A DNA stretch of 64,000 nucleotides from Syntrophomonadaceae bacterium (GTDB taxonomy: Bacteria; Bacillota; PH28-bin88). The position numbers and the translations under genes were made by a program. The notes beneath the pieces were generated by a model. It did not search any database. It was not told the origin of the DNA and was given only the letters and a program-made list of their open reading frames with translations. The DNA lies in NCBI GenBank assembly GCA_018333865.1, contig JAGXSE010000027.1:42317-106316 (forward strand), given 5' to 3'. Below, piece by piece: positions 45,070 through 53,666 of the stretch. The first letter of the stretch is position 1. Each line of letters starts with the position of its first letter.

Positions 45070-48000
45070 TTAATCAGTTACATCACAGCGGAAGCAGCGC
45101 ATTGCTTCGGCCACCGCCTGTTCTAAGGTGTAGCCCAGTTCAATCTCCAGGAAGCCCTCAGCGTGGCGGACAGGCATTTCCTGGCGCGAAGATTCTTCTT
45201 CGATTATTTGCCCGTTGATCTTCCGCTCCACTGCCAGGGGCTCAACTACAACACCATCGCCTCCTAAATATTTGTCGATGGATTGAGCCGCCTTTTTACC
45301 CGCCGCTACCGCAGCAATCAGGGTATCCGGGCCAGTGACACAGTCGCCGCCGGAAAAGAGCCCTCTGATGCCGGTTGCCAGGGTTTCGGTATCTACAACC
45401 ACAGTTCCACCCTTAGTAAGTTCCAGCCCTGCTCCCAGACCGCCAGTTTCCGGGGCCTGACCAATGGCAGCTATAACCACATCAGCCGCGACGGTGAAGT
45501 CAGAACCTGCTACCGGCACCGGACGGCGGCGCCCGCTTTTATCGAACTCTCCCAGTTCCATTTTGGTTAAAGTAAGGCCTTTTACTTGTTCACCTTCCCC
45601 GACAACCGCCGCTGGTGCAACGAGTAAGTTTAATATTACGCCTTCTTTTTCGAGTTCATGGATTTCTTCCGGCATGGCCGGCATCTCTTCTTTTGTTCTC
45701 CGGTAGAAGAGGGACACGTCCTTAGCTCCCAGGCGCAGTGCGCTGCGGGCTGCATCGGCTGCAACGTTCCCGCCCCCAATAACAGCAACCCGCTTGCCGG
45801 AAAGATCAGGAGCTTGCCCCAAGTTGACATCCCGCAAGAAAGAAACACCAGATAAGACACCATTCAGGTTTTCCCCAGGTAAACCGAGGGCCTGATTCTT
45901 GTGAGCGCCAACTCCTAAAAACACTGCCTGGTATTCTTCCAACAGCCGTGACAGGGGGATATCTGTGCCGATCTTGATACCGGTTTTGATTTCCACTCCC
46001 ATCTCTTTGATTACCTCGATTTCCTGGTTAAGTACCGCTTTCGGCAATCTGTACTCAGGAATGCCTACCGCCATCATGCCGCCGAGAACCGGCAGAGCTT
46101 CAAAAACGGTTACCTGATAACCTTTTCTGGCCAGGTAGAAGGCCGCAGACAAGCCAGCCGGACCTGAGCCAACCACAGCAACTTTGGCCTCCCTGGCTGA
46201 CCCAACCGCCGGAACTGGCAGTCCGCCGTTTTGCAGCAGATAATCCCCGGCAAACCGCTTCAATGCCCTGATGGCCAGAGGGGTATCCAGCTGGTTGCGG
46301 CGGCATTTGCCTTCACATGGGTGATGGCATACCCGGCCACAGACAACCGGGAAGGGGTTTTCCGCCTGGACAGCCTTGTAGGCCTCAGCAAAATTATGGC
46401 TCTTGATGAGATCGATATATACCGGCACATCAACTCCTGCCGGGCAGGTGTTCTGGCAGGGAGATTTAAATAAAGTAGCACATACGGAAGCCGGGCAGTG
46501 CTTATCCTTGATATGGGCTTCGTACTCATGACGGAAATACCGCAATGTACTGAGCACCGGGTTGGGAGCTGTCTGCCCAAGACCGCAGAGGGCTGAGACC
46601 TTGATCCCTTCTGCCAGTTCCACCAGGAGGTCCAGGTCCCCCATTGTTCCCTCGCCATGGGTGATTCTCTTTAATATCTCCAGCATCCGCTTGGTGCCGA
46701 TCCGGCAGGGAGCACATTTACCGCAGGATTCGTCCTGGACAAACTCCAGGAAGAACTTGGCCAGGTCTACCATGCAGGTATCTTCGTCCATCACGATCAG
46801 CCCGCCGGAGCCCATAATTGTTCCCAGTTCCTGCAAGGAATCATAGTCGATGGCTGTATTTAAATATTCTTTAGGAATACATCCTCCCGATGGACCACCG
46901 GTTTGAGCGGCTTTGAATCTCTTCCCTTTGGGAATGCCGCCGCCGATGTCGTAAACAATCTGACCCAAAGACATTCCCATCGGGACTTCCACCAGGCCAT
47001 TGTTATTAACTTTGCCGGCTAAAGCAAACACTTTGGTCCCCTTGCTGTTTGGGGTGCCGATAGCAGCGAACCACTCCCAGCCGTTACGAATGATCTGGGC
47101 AATGTTGCCGAAAGTCTCCACGTTGTTAATAACAGTCGGTTTGCCCCACAAACCGGAACTGGCCGGGAAGGGCGGTCTTGGCCTGGGTTCGCCGCGGCGG
47201 CCTTCAATGGAAGCCAACAAGGCTGTTTCTTCACCGCAGACAAAAGCTCCGGCCCCTAGTCTTATTTCAATATCAAAACTAAAACCGGTGCCGAATATGT
47301 TCTGACCTAACAACCCGTGGCTCCGGGCCTGGTCCAAAGCAATCAACAGGCGATGAACCGCAATCGGATACTCAGCCCTGACATAGACATACCCCTTGCT
47401 GGCCCCCACAGCATAACCAGCCAAGGCCATGCCCTCAACTATTGAGTGCGGGTCCCCTTCTAACAGGCTCCGATCCATAAATGCCCCAGGGTCGCCTTCG
47501 TCTCCGTTACAGACAACATACTTTTGTTCCCCAGGGGCCTTTGCCGCAAATTCCCATTTTAAGCCTGTCGGGAAGCCGCCGCCCCCCCTGCCCCGGAGGC
47601 CGGATTTTTTAATGCAGTCGACCACCTCAAGCGGGGTCATCTCAGTAAGGGCTTTGGCCAAGGCCTGGTAACCATCCCGGGCGATGTACTCCGCAATGGA
47701 TTCTGGGTCGATCAGACCACAGTTTTGCAGCACCAGGCGTTTCTGGTATTTGAAAAAATCGATTTCTTCCTGGTCAATCACTGCCACCTGATCTTCAGGC
47801 TCTTTATACAACAGTCGGTTAAGCACCCGACCTTTGATAAAATGTTCGTCTACCAGATCTTTTACATCTTTAGGCTCAACTTGGCAGTAGAAAGTCCCCT
47901 CTGGGTAAACCACCATATTGGGACCAAACTGGCAAAAACCAAAACAACCGGTATCAATGACTTTAATCTCTTTGTCCAGTCCCCTGTTTTTCAGTTCATC

Positions 48001-48087
48001 GAGCAGGGCATCCCTGGTGGGATGGCTCCCTGATGAAACGCACCCTGTGCCGGTACAAATCAGAACATGGGAACGGTAGAACTCCAT
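45070..48087 (-). CDS. hydB: HydB (NuoF-like) fused to GltD/NfnB-like FAD-NAD(P)H oxidoreductase
   Basis: This long protein of about 1005 residues is modular. Residues 1-90 form a thioredoxin-like [2Fe-2S] domain (C11, C16, C48, C52). Residues about 120-450 are the NuoF core with FMN/NADH site (GRGGGGFPTGLKW, GDEGDPGAFMDR, GAGAFVCGEETALLASIEG). ESCGKCAPCRIGT near 465 binds a [4Fe-4S]. From about 560 the usual C-terminal ferredoxin is replaced by a GltD-type module. It comprises a Cys-rich N-domain (CQNTCPAGVDVPVYI, VCGRVCHHPCEGKCRR), an FAD site VVGSGPAGLSAAFYLA, a second nucleotide fold VIGGGNVAADAARSALRLGA and GLFSGGDCVTGP, ending MRCFRCDVTD. ATG 48087 follows GGGGGAG. The fusion suggests direct exchange with NADP(H) or ferredoxin (inference). 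Confidence 0.92.
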   Translation of the reverse strand: MEFYRSHVLICTGTGCVSSGSHPTRDALLDELKNRGLDKEIKVIDTGCFGFCQFGPNMVVYPEGTFYCQVEPKDVKDLVDEHFIKGRVLNRLLYKEPEDQVAVIDQEEIDFFKYQKRLVLQNCGLIDPESIAEYIARDGYQALAKALTEMTPLEVVDCIKKSGLRGRGGGGFPTGLKWEFAAKAPGEQKYVVCNGDEGDPGAFMDRSLLEGDPHSIVEGMALAGYAVGASKGYVYVRAEYPIAVHRLLIALDQARSHGLLGQNIFGTGFSFDIEIRLGAGAFVCGEETALLASIEGRRGEPRPRPPFPASSGLWGKPTVINNVETFGNIAQIIRNGWEWFAAIGTPNSKGTKVFALAGKVNNNGLVEVPMGMSLGQIVYDIGGGIPKGKRFKAAQTGGPSGGCIPKEYLNTAIDYDSLQELGTIMGSGGLIVMDEDTCMVDLAKFFLEFVQDESCGKCAPCRIGTKRMLEILKRITHGEGTMGDLDLLVELAEGIKVSALCGLGQTAPNPVLSTLRYFRHEYEAHIKDKHCPASVCATLFKSPCQNTCPAGVDVPVYIDLIKSHNFAEAYKAVQAENPFPVVCGRVCHHPCEGKCRRNQLDTPLAIRALKRFAGDYLLQNGGLPVPAVGSAREAKVAVVGSGPAGLSAAFYLARKGYQVTVFEALPVLGGMMAVGIPEYRLPKAVLNQEIEVIKEMGVEIKTGIKIGTDIPLSRLLEEYQAVFLGVGAHKNQALGLPGENLNGVLSGVSFLRDVNLGQAPDLSGKRVAVIGGGNVAADAARSALRLGAKDVSLFYRRTKEEMPAMPEEIHELEKEGVILNLLVAPAAVVGEGEQVKGLTLTKMELGEFDKSGRRRPVPVAGSDFTVAADVVIAAIGQAPETGGLGAGLELTKGGTVVVDTETLATGIRGLFSGGDCVTGPDTLIAAVAAGKKAAQSIDKYLGGDGVVVEPLAVERKINGQIIEEESSRQEMPVRHAEGFLEIELGYTLEQAVAEAMRCFRCDVTD

Positions 48088-48106
48088 TCGGTTTCTCCCC
48101 CTTTGC

Positions 48107-48469
48107 CTAGAGCTTATTAACAACCCACTCGCCTACAACCAATCCGTTAACCACATGTTGAGCAACTATTTGGCGAGCCTTGGCAGCGTCAACATTTCCG
48201 TAGGTAACCTTGGGTTGGCCCGGCACGATTACATCCACCAGCGGCTCCTTTACACACAAGCCGATACAGCCGGTCTGGGTAACCGCAACATCACTGATCT
48301 TGCGCTTAGCAAGCTCTTCAAGAATTGCTCCAACCACTTCTCTGGCACCGGCAGCAATCCCGCAGGTACCCATACCAACAACAATACGGACACTTTCCTT
48401 ACTTTCCCGCAGCCTCAGCTGTTCCATAGCCTTCTGTTTAAATTCGTTTAAATCTTCCAGTGATTTCAC
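48107..48469 (-). CDS. Thioredoxin-like [2Fe-2S] ferredoxin of hydrogenase operon
   Basis: The 120-residue protein has the 2Fe-2S motif GMGTCGIAAGAREV with a second pair in TQTGCIGLCVKEPLVDV, as in NuoE-type and Shethna-like ferredoxins. The GTG start at 48469 has GGAGG 8 nt upstream. It lies between the HATPase and hydB genes. Equivalent small proteins accompany HydABC-type hydrogenases and probably add an electron entry or exit site. Confidence 0.88.
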   Translation of the reverse strand: MKSLEDLNEFKQKAMEQLRLRESKESVRIVVGMGTCGIAAGAREVVGAILEELAKRKISDVAVTQTGCIGLCVKEPLVDVIVPGQPKVTYGNVDAAKARQIVAQHVVNGLVVGEWVVNKL

Positions 48470-49006
48470 CTAATCCACCTCCGTTTTGAGGTTCTTTAAC
48501 CCTGCCTCAATGGTTTCTTTCACCATGATTAAAAATTCCGGGTATTCCAACAGGTGTTCATACCCTCTGGTAGAAAAAACATGCTGCTTGCCGTCACGGC
48601 AGTGGCGGTAAGAAAAAACCATCTCCCTGCGCCCCGCAATATGAGCCATTACCGTCCCGGCAATATCCCCCAAAGGTGGTCGATCAATATGGTCTGATCG
48701 GAAAGTAGCCAAGACCCTTGTTCCGACACCCACCTGGGAGCTTATTTCCACATTTCCGCCACAGCTTTCAGCCGTCGCCTTTAAAAGGGCTAAACCTAGA
48801 CCAACTTTGCGTGTTGATCTGGTGGTAACGAAGGGGTCAAAAATCTTATTCAGCAGTTCAGGCTGGATACCCCTGCCGTTATCTTCAACAACGATGGTCA
48901 GGAGATTCTGTTGGGTGTCCTCTATTATTTGCAAGCTTACTTGATCCGCTCCCGCCTCTGCCGAATTCTGCAAGAGGTCTAGTACATGCAGTGATAGTTC
49001 CTGCAT
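48470..49006 (-). CDS. Stand-alone histidine-kinase-like ATPase in hydrogenase operon
   Basis: The 178-residue protein contains only a GHKL/HATPase fold: the N box LLQNSAEAGADQVSLQI, VEDNGRGIQPELLNKIFDPFVTT (G1 and F boxes), VGLGLALLKATAESCGG (G2). No HisKA dimerisation His or sensor is present. The C-terminal 60 residues (MVFSYRHCRDGKQHVFSTR) are unfamiliar. It starts 4 bp after hydC and abuts the ferredoxin gene, so it is made with the enzyme. It may act as an anti-sigma or partner-switch type regulator or as a protein kinase (inference). Confidence 0.82.
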   Translation of the reverse strand: MQELSLHVLDLLQNSAEAGADQVSLQIIEDTQQNLLTIVVEDNGRGIQPELLNKIFDPFVTTRSTRKVGLGLALLKATAESCGGNVEISSQVGVGTRVLATFRSDHIDRPPLGDIAGTVMAHIAGRREMVFSYRHCRDGKQHVFSTRGYEHLLEYPEFLIMVKETIEAGLKNLKTEVD

Positions 49007-49010
49007 ATCA

Positions 49011-49493
49011 CTAACGGTATTTTGCTAAAATATCAGGAATACGCTCCTGTTTCAAGCGGGCGTGGACATCCTTGTTTATCGTCATTACAGGCGATAATCC
49101 GCAGGCGCCTAAGCAATAAACCACTTCCAGGGAAAAATTCCCATCTCCGGTGGTATCGCCTGGCTTAATGCCCAGCACTTTTTCCAACCCGGACAACACC
49201 TTTGGGGCTCCCCGCACGTAACAGGCAGTTCCCTTACAGACAGATACATTATATTTTCCTTTCGGCTTCAGCGAGAAAAAGGCGTAAAATGTGATTACCC
49301 CATAGACCTCACTGATGGGAACTTCCAAAGTTTCCGCCACCTTGACCTGCAGGTCATGGGGCACAAAGCCAATCGTTTCTTGAATTTTGTGCAGAACTGT
49401 GATTAGGGCAGCTGGCTGACCAGCATATTGGGAGATAAATGGCTCCAGTTCCTGATACCGCTCCTCCATACACCGGCATCCGTTTGATTCCAT
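49011..49493 (-). CDS. hydC: NuoE-like [2Fe-2S] subunit HydC of trimeric hydrogenase
   Basis: The 160-residue protein shares the thioredoxin-like fold of the 24-kDa complex I subunit (ALITVLHKIQETIGFVPHDLQ, VPISEVYGVITFYAFFSL, VCKGTACYVRGA, VVYCLGACGLSPVMTI). The four ligands are the C-x4-C of VCKGTACYV and the C-x3-C of YCLGACG. A Cys-containing extension (SNGCRCMEER) precedes the fold. The ATG has AGGAGG 10 nt upstream. It is first of the structural hyd genes but follows the PHP gene by only 55 bp. Confidence 0.94.
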   Translation of the reverse strand: MESNGCRCMEERYQELEPFISQYAGQPAALITVLHKIQETIGFVPHDLQVKVAETLEVPISEVYGVITFYAFFSLKPKGKYNVSVCKGTACYVRGAPKVLSGLEKVLGIKPGDTTGDGNFSLEVVYCLGACGLSPVMTINKDVHARLKQERIPDILAKYR

Positions 49494-49547
49494 GAATCAG
49501 GTCCCTCCTTTTGCTGTGTGACTATTGTATTTTTTCAAAACCCTTAT

Positions 49548-50291
49548 CTATACTACCACCACCTCTCTTCCCTCAATTCCAGCCAACGCCAACCGGATTT
49601 CCTGCCAGGTTAACTCCTGCAGTCTAAAACACGTTCGCGGCGGCACCAGCGCATCCAGCCAGTGGGCATCAGAAGAAATAACCATCTTTAACCTCTCTGC
49701 CTCCGGATGCAGCCTGATAAAGGAGTTCCGCTGGCATTTATGTGATACTTCCAATGCGGCTACCTGTAAGTCTGGCGGAATAAACCCCAGGTTGCCGATC
49801 AGACTGTAGCTGGGTCTGTCAATATGGGCCGGAATACATAGGCCGCCCATTTTATTTACCCCTACTGCCACCTCTTCCACCGATAACGAAGTGGAAGTCA
49901 GCAACAATCTATCCAAGCTCCCAACCCGCTGGCCAAGGCTATCCAATAACCATTGGGACCCAAACAGCCTTTCGTTATTGTGGACCTGCGGCAGGTGGGC
50001 ATATATTTTTTCTTGCCATGCCAGCACTAGCTCTGTGTTCTCAAACAGGCAGATCAGGTGAACTTCTTCCTTAGTCTGCACCTCCATGCCTGGCAAAACC
50101 AGCACATTGCTGCCATAAGAAGCCTTAACCATGCTTGGTGCATTCCCGGCTGAATTATGGTCTGTCACTGCCAGCAGTTGGATGCCTAAATCCTCGGCCC
50201 GGCGAAGGATCTCCTGAGGAGTCATTTCGTCCTCCGCGCAAGGTGACAAGGCTGTATGGACATGCAGATCAGCCCAAAAATCCTGCAGCAC
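49548..50291 (-). CDS. PHP-domain metal-dependent phosphoesterase
   Basis: The 247-residue protein has the PHP motifs WADLHVHTALSPC, AVTDHNSAG, PGMEVQTKEEVHLICLF, PAHIDRPSY and SSDAHW, supplying the trinuclear metal site. It resembles stand-alone phosphatases related to histidinol phosphatase and the PHP domain of DNA polymerase III. GTG 50291 behind AGAGG is preferred over ATG 50306, which lies inside the preceding gene. Placed between the HydS-like sensor and hydC, it may process a nucleotide or phosphorylated signal. The substrate is unknown. Confidence 0.85.
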   Translation of the reverse strand: MLQDFWADLHVHTALSPCAEDEMTPQEILRRAEDLGIQLLAVTDHNSAGNAPSMVKASYGSNVLVLPGMEVQTKEEVHLICLFENTELVLAWQEKIYAHLPQVHNNERLFGSQWLLDSLGQRVGSLDRLLLTSTSLSVEEVAVGVNKMGGLCIPAHIDRPSYSLIGNLGFIPPDLQVAALEVSHKCQRNSFIRLHPEAERLKMVISSDAHWLDALVPPRTCFRLQELTWQEIRLALAGIEGREVVVV

Positions 50292-50292
50292 C

Positions 50293-51984
50293 CTATTTCC
50301 TCTCATTCAGGCATCTGTAAATCTTACCGGCTGCCTCAAAGGACCTGGCCTTTGTAACCAGCACAGCCAGGTTTTCCTGTTTTGCCTTAACCAGAGTCTC
50401 CGGATCCGGCTCTCTTCCCCCGGTAATCACAACTGCAGACAGGTTGAGCAAGCTGGCTACCGCTATCACGTTAGGATGGGTTTGAATTGTAAACCAGATA
50501 TTCCCTTCCTTGGCATTGGCCATGGCATCACTCAAAAGGTCTGAGCAATAGGCGCCGGTAACCTGCCGCTCCAGGACAATAGGCTCTCCATGCAAGATGG
50601 CGTCAAGAACTTCAACTACTTCCCTCAGGATCAACCTTTCTTTCCCCTCCTCCCGCCCAACCGGCTGCAACCTGCCCATAGCCGGGGGCACTTTTTGGGC
50701 CAGTTCCACCATCTCCTCGGCCAAGGATCTGACCCGCTCTCTCAGCTTAAAAATGCAGTCGGACTCGAGGGCAAAACCCCTGACGATATCCTCGGCTAAG
50801 GCCCGGCAATGGGGTGAACCGCATGAACCACAGTCAAGACCGGGGAGATGCTGTAGAGTTTGTTCCAACAGAGCCATTTTTGAGAGCGCCCGGCCGATAT
50901 CCCCATCCAGCTGCATTACGGGGCGAGGCTCGATACTTTTATCGATCACAAAATGCCCCCCTGCAATCATTTCGGCCGCTCTTTCTCGTGAAACCAACGA
51001 GGGCTTTTGACTGTATTTCTCGGCCATTTTCCTGATCAGCACCCGTGCCATAAAAGGATTTTGCACTACCAGCGGGCCGCCGATGCAGCCACCCACACAG
51101 GCCTGAGCCTCAATATAATCGATTTCCCCCATTCCTCCCTTTTCCAATTCCTCCAAAACCGCCACCACACTGTGAATGCCATCCACCGATAAAAGAGACC
51201 CGGTTCCAATCGCCAAATTCTCACCGCCTGCCCTGCCCCACCCCATACCTGCCCCCGTTGCCTGGTGCAGGCTTGCATCCGCGTTACTGGACTTGGCATG
51301 CTGACGCAATTCCCCATAGAGGGCGGCCATGGTAAAAACCCCATCAACCCAAGTATTATCATCACCTACGGGCTGTTTAACGGCAGTTACTTTAGCTGGG
51401 CAGGGGGTGATAAAAAAAGCTCCTATCCTGGATAGCGGAAGGCCCACTTCCCGCATTGCCGCTTCCTTGGCCATTTTGGCAGAAACTTCCATTGGTGCTT
51501 TTACCGGAATAACGTGGGATAAAAGGCCAGGAAACCTGACCTGCATCAATCTAACCACCGCTGGACAGGCGGAAGAGATCAGGGGCTTTCTTTCTTTCCT
51601 GCGCAAAATTTCATGGCGGATAGCCTGGGTAATCAGCTCAGCGCCTATAGCAACCTCAAAAACCCTGCTAAAACCAATCCGCAACAAGCCTCCAAGGATC
51701 ATGGCCGGATCTGTTTCTGGTTTAAACTGGCCGAACAAAGCCGGGGCCGGCAAGGCAATGGTATAATCAAATTCCTGCAGCTTTTCCAGGCGATCAGCAA
51801 CCACGATTTTGGCATGATTGGGACAAATACGGATGCACTCGCCGCAATCTATGCAGCGCTCTTCTATAATCCGGGCTTTGCCGTCCCGCACCCTGATGGC
51901 CTCAGTAGGGCATTGCTTGATGCAGTTGGTGCATCCCCTGCATTTTTCGCTGTCCAGAGTTACCGAGTGGAAATAGTGGTTCAC
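50293..51984 (-). CDS. HydS-type [FeFe]-hydrogenase-like sensor protein with Fe-S and DRTGG domains
   Basis: Domains of this protein of about 563 residues in order: two [4Fe-4S] motifs (CRGCTNCIKQCP, CIDCGECIRICP), an H-cluster-like domain, a four-Cys Fe-S cluster domain (LDCGSCGSPHCRALAEDI, then a Cys at ESDC), and a C-terminal DRTGG fold (AYCSDLLSDAMANAK). The cluster loops read SSACPAV, TPCPAKVTAV and QACVGGCIGG. All four cubane ligands are kept, but the proton-relay Cys of TSCCP is Ala, so catalysis should be poor. Such proteins are considered H2 or redox sensors. GTG 51984 with GGAGG is preferred to ATG 52005 because homologous N-termini begin near HYFHSVTLD. It overlaps no neighbour but is closely packed with the PHP and ATPase genes. 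Confidence 0.88.
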   Translation of the reverse strand: MNHYFHSVTLDSEKCRGCTNCIKQCPTEAIRVRDGKARIIEERCIDCGECIRICPNHAKIVVADRLEKLQEFDYTIALPAPALFGQFKPETDPAMILGGLLRIGFSRVFEVAIGAELITQAIRHEILRRKERKPLISSACPAVVRLMQVRFPGLLSHVIPVKAPMEVSAKMAKEAAMREVGLPLSRIGAFFITPCPAKVTAVKQPVGDDNTWVDGVFTMAALYGELRQHAKSSNADASLHQATGAGMGWGRAGGENLAIGTGSLLSVDGIHSVVAVLEELEKGGMGEIDYIEAQACVGGCIGGPLVVQNPFMARVLIRKMAEKYSQKPSLVSRERAAEMIAGGHFVIDKSIEPRPVMQLDGDIGRALSKMALLEQTLQHLPGLDCGSCGSPHCRALAEDIVRGFALESDCIFKLRERVRSLAEEMVELAQKVPPAMGRLQPVGREEGKERLILREVVEVLDAILHGEPIVLERQVTGAYCSDLLSDAMANAKEGNIWFTIQTHPNVIAVASLLNLSAVVITGGREPDPETLVKAKQENLAVLVTKARSFEAAGKIYRCLNERK

Positions 51985-52004
51985 GGCCAATCCACCTCCG
52001 GCCA

Positions 52005-52460
52005 TTATTCTGCCTTCTCACTTCTGTTAAAGATCACCATTTTAACCAGAGTTCCCTTTCCCATTTCTGTCTCAATAGACAGACAATCAACACATTTCTT
52101 AATATTCGGAAGCCCCATGCCGGCGCCAAACCCCATTTCTCTTACCCGCTGAGGCGCCGTTGAGAAACCTTCCTGCATTGCCATATTGATGTCAGGGATT
52201 CCAGGCCCTTTGTCTTTAGCCAGCAGTTCAACCTTTTCAGGATAGAACCTGGCCTCCAGAACCCCACCGTGAGTGTGTATCACAATATTCATTTCTGCCT
52301 CGTAAGCGGCAATAGCGGCTCTCCTGACAACCGAGGGGAGAAAACCTATTTTTTTCAGCGTCTCTTTGACCCGGCTGGCACCTTCCCCAGCAGTTCTGAA
52401 GTCCATGCTTTTGACAGGGATTTCGATAACATATCCATCTGCGGCAGGTTGTTGGTGCAT
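52005..52460 (-). CDS. RsbW-like anti-sigma/serine kinase type ATPase
   Basis: The protein of about 151 residues has a HATPase_c fold of the anti-sigma factor kind (AAIAAYEAEMNIVIHTHGG as N box, AKDKGPGIPDINMAMQEGF, GFGAGMGLPNIKKCVD, GKGTLVKM). ATG 52460 follows GAGGGGGGTAAAC. It sits between the DRTGG protein and the HydS-like sensor, overlapping the latter's upstream start codon as TAATG. It is a likely partner-switching element that relays the sensor state. No cognate sigma factor or anti-anti-sigma gene is visible. Confidence 0.85.
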   Translation of the reverse strand: MHQQPAADGYVIEIPVKSMDFRTAGEGASRVKETLKKIGFLPSVVRRAAIAAYEAEMNIVIHTHGGVLEARFYPEKVELLAKDKGPGIPDINMAMQEGFSTAPQRVREMGFGAGMGLPNIKKCVDCLSIETEMGKGTLVKMVIFNRSEKAE

Positions 52461-52462
52461 GT

Positions 52463-52810
52463 TTACCCCCCTCGCAGACCAGCTGCAAAAAGCAGGCCGC
52501 AACTGTCAAACAATAATTTTTTGGTGCTTAAAAGAGGGATGCCTTTTTGTCTTGCCAGTTCTACCATCTCTTGATTCGGGTTTTTGCCCCGCACAAAGAC
52601 AATCCCCTGTGCATCCAATATTTCGGCTGTTCTAATGACCTGGGAATTACACAACCCTGTCAGCATCAAACTTTTTGGCTGGGCGTAAGCAAGGCAGTCA
52701 CTCATTAAGTCGCAGCCAAAACCGGTATTAACCTCTCTCCCTTCCAGGTTTTCCCCGCAGATCACTTCCGCCTCCAGAATTTTTTGAATCTCGGCTAAAT
52801 TCACTGCCAT
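52463..52810 (-). CDS. DRTGG-domain protein
   Basis: The 115-residue protein consists of a single DRTGG fold (EVNTGFGCDLMSDCLAYAQ, LMLTGLCNSQVIRTAEIL, IVFVRGKNPNQEMVELARQ, IPLLSTKKLLFDSCGLLF). The same fold ends the HydS-like protein downstream. DRTGG/CBS-related domains bind nucleotides or act in protein association. It starts the signalling operon and ends 3 bp before the ATPase gene. The 116-bp repeat pair begins right behind its start, so the promoter must lie within or beyond that repeat. Confidence 0.85.
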   Translation of the reverse strand: MAVNLAEIQKILEAEVICGENLEGREVNTGFGCDLMSDCLAYAQPKSLMLTGLCNSQVIRTAEILDAQGIVFVRGKNPNQEMVELARQKGIPLLSTKKLLFDSCGLLFAAGLRGG

Positions 52811-52814
52811 ATCT

Positions 52815-53046
52815 CCTTTTTAAATTGGGGACATTCCGCGTTCTGTTGCATTACAGCAGGCATCAACCTGTTATATTTGCCTGACATAAATGGTTTGGCA
52901 AAAGGATATTGCAAACGGTGTGTCCCCTTTCCTTTTTAAATTGGGGACATTCCGCGTTCTGTTGCATTACAGCAGGCTTCAACCTGTTATATTTGCCTGA
53001 CATAAATGATTTGGCAAAAGGATATTGCAAGCGGTGTGTCCCCTTT
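52815..53046. repeat. Tandem 116-bp repeat, 2 copies
   Basis: Two head-to-tail units, 52815-52930 and 52931-53046, each begin CCTTTTTAAATTGGGGACAT and end GTGTGTCCCCTTT, and differ at a few positions. GGGGACA and TGTCCCC ends make each unit a potential hairpin. The REP-like layout resembles the RAYT-associated repeats, but the sequence differs. The cluster is immediately upstream of the DRTGG gene. Confidence 0.9.
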
Positions 53047-53468
53047 CCTTAGTGAATGTGAATACTAGCTTATAATAGTCAAAAGACCAAATTAATTCGG
53101 CATTTTGGACAATTAGTCCAAAAATTTAGACTTGCGTGATAGATTGTGATAAAAGGCACTAGGCCAGGCCAAAAAAAATTAATCTGAATATTCATTATTA
53201 TAGATTATTTTAGGCATATACGCTACCTGGTTTTGCTTTTATCAGATCATGAAAAGAATTAATCATTTTATTGCTTTTATCAATGAAGCATATTTGACAT
53301 GGACGCAGAATATCCTGCTGCGTGCAAAATTTTTTTACAAAAAAATTTTGCTCTTTACGCTAACAGCATGGCGGCCGGCCTTAGCGATTTCTAAGCTGCC
53401 GTTACAATAACCCTTTACTATTATACTCAGCTATCTAAACACCTGGCACCAGACCAAGTTAAGCAATC
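53047..53468. other. AT-rich gene-free stretch
   Basis: This stretch holds no convincing gene. It has a plus-strand TATAAT near 53071 with no gene to serve, and the long palindrome described separately. With the repeats it makes a 650-bp break between the signalling operon and the kinase/regulator block. Confidence 0.6.
53324..53351. promoter_or_regulatory. 13-bp perfect inverted repeat
   Basis: GCAAAATTTTTTT and AAAAAAATTTTGC are perfect complements separated by two bases. It could be a regulator-binding palindrome or a bidirectional terminator-like hairpin. The GC content is too low for a strong terminator. Confidence 0.45.
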
Positions 53469-53666
53469 CTAAAAAAGCTGGGAGCGAAAGACATACCGGG
53501 GAACTGCCGTAAACCGAGGCACCTTCTCAGTCTTTTTCTTTACCAGCCTCTCATCGATATCGATCAGCTCAGCCAGCAAATCTTTTTTTTCCTCATTTTC
53601 AGCATCCAACCAGCGATCCAGCAACATGCTGCGCCTTTTTTCCAGTCTTACCAGGTCTTTGTTCAT
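53469..53666 (-). CDS. Small charged helical protein, function unknown
   Basis: The 65-residue product is rich in Lys, Glu and Leu (MNKDLVRLEKRRSMLLDRWL, then DAENEEKKDLLAELIDIDE), probably two helices or a short coiled coil, followed by a basic tail with FTAVPRYVF. The ATG at 53666 has AAGAGGTG seven bases upstream, supporting translation. No family is recognised. It lies alone between the repeat block and the terminator of the response-regulator operon. Confidence 0.55.
   Translation of the reverse strand: MNKDLVRLEKRRSMLLDRWLDAENEEKKDLLAELIDIDERLVKKKTEKVPRFTAVPRYVFRSQLF

Noticed and set aside
52900..52915. Sigma-54 promoter-like TTGGCA...TTGC within the 116-bp repeats
   Set aside because: The GG and GC are 12 bases apart, whereas the -24/-12 promoter needs 10. 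It also occurs twice as part of the repeat.
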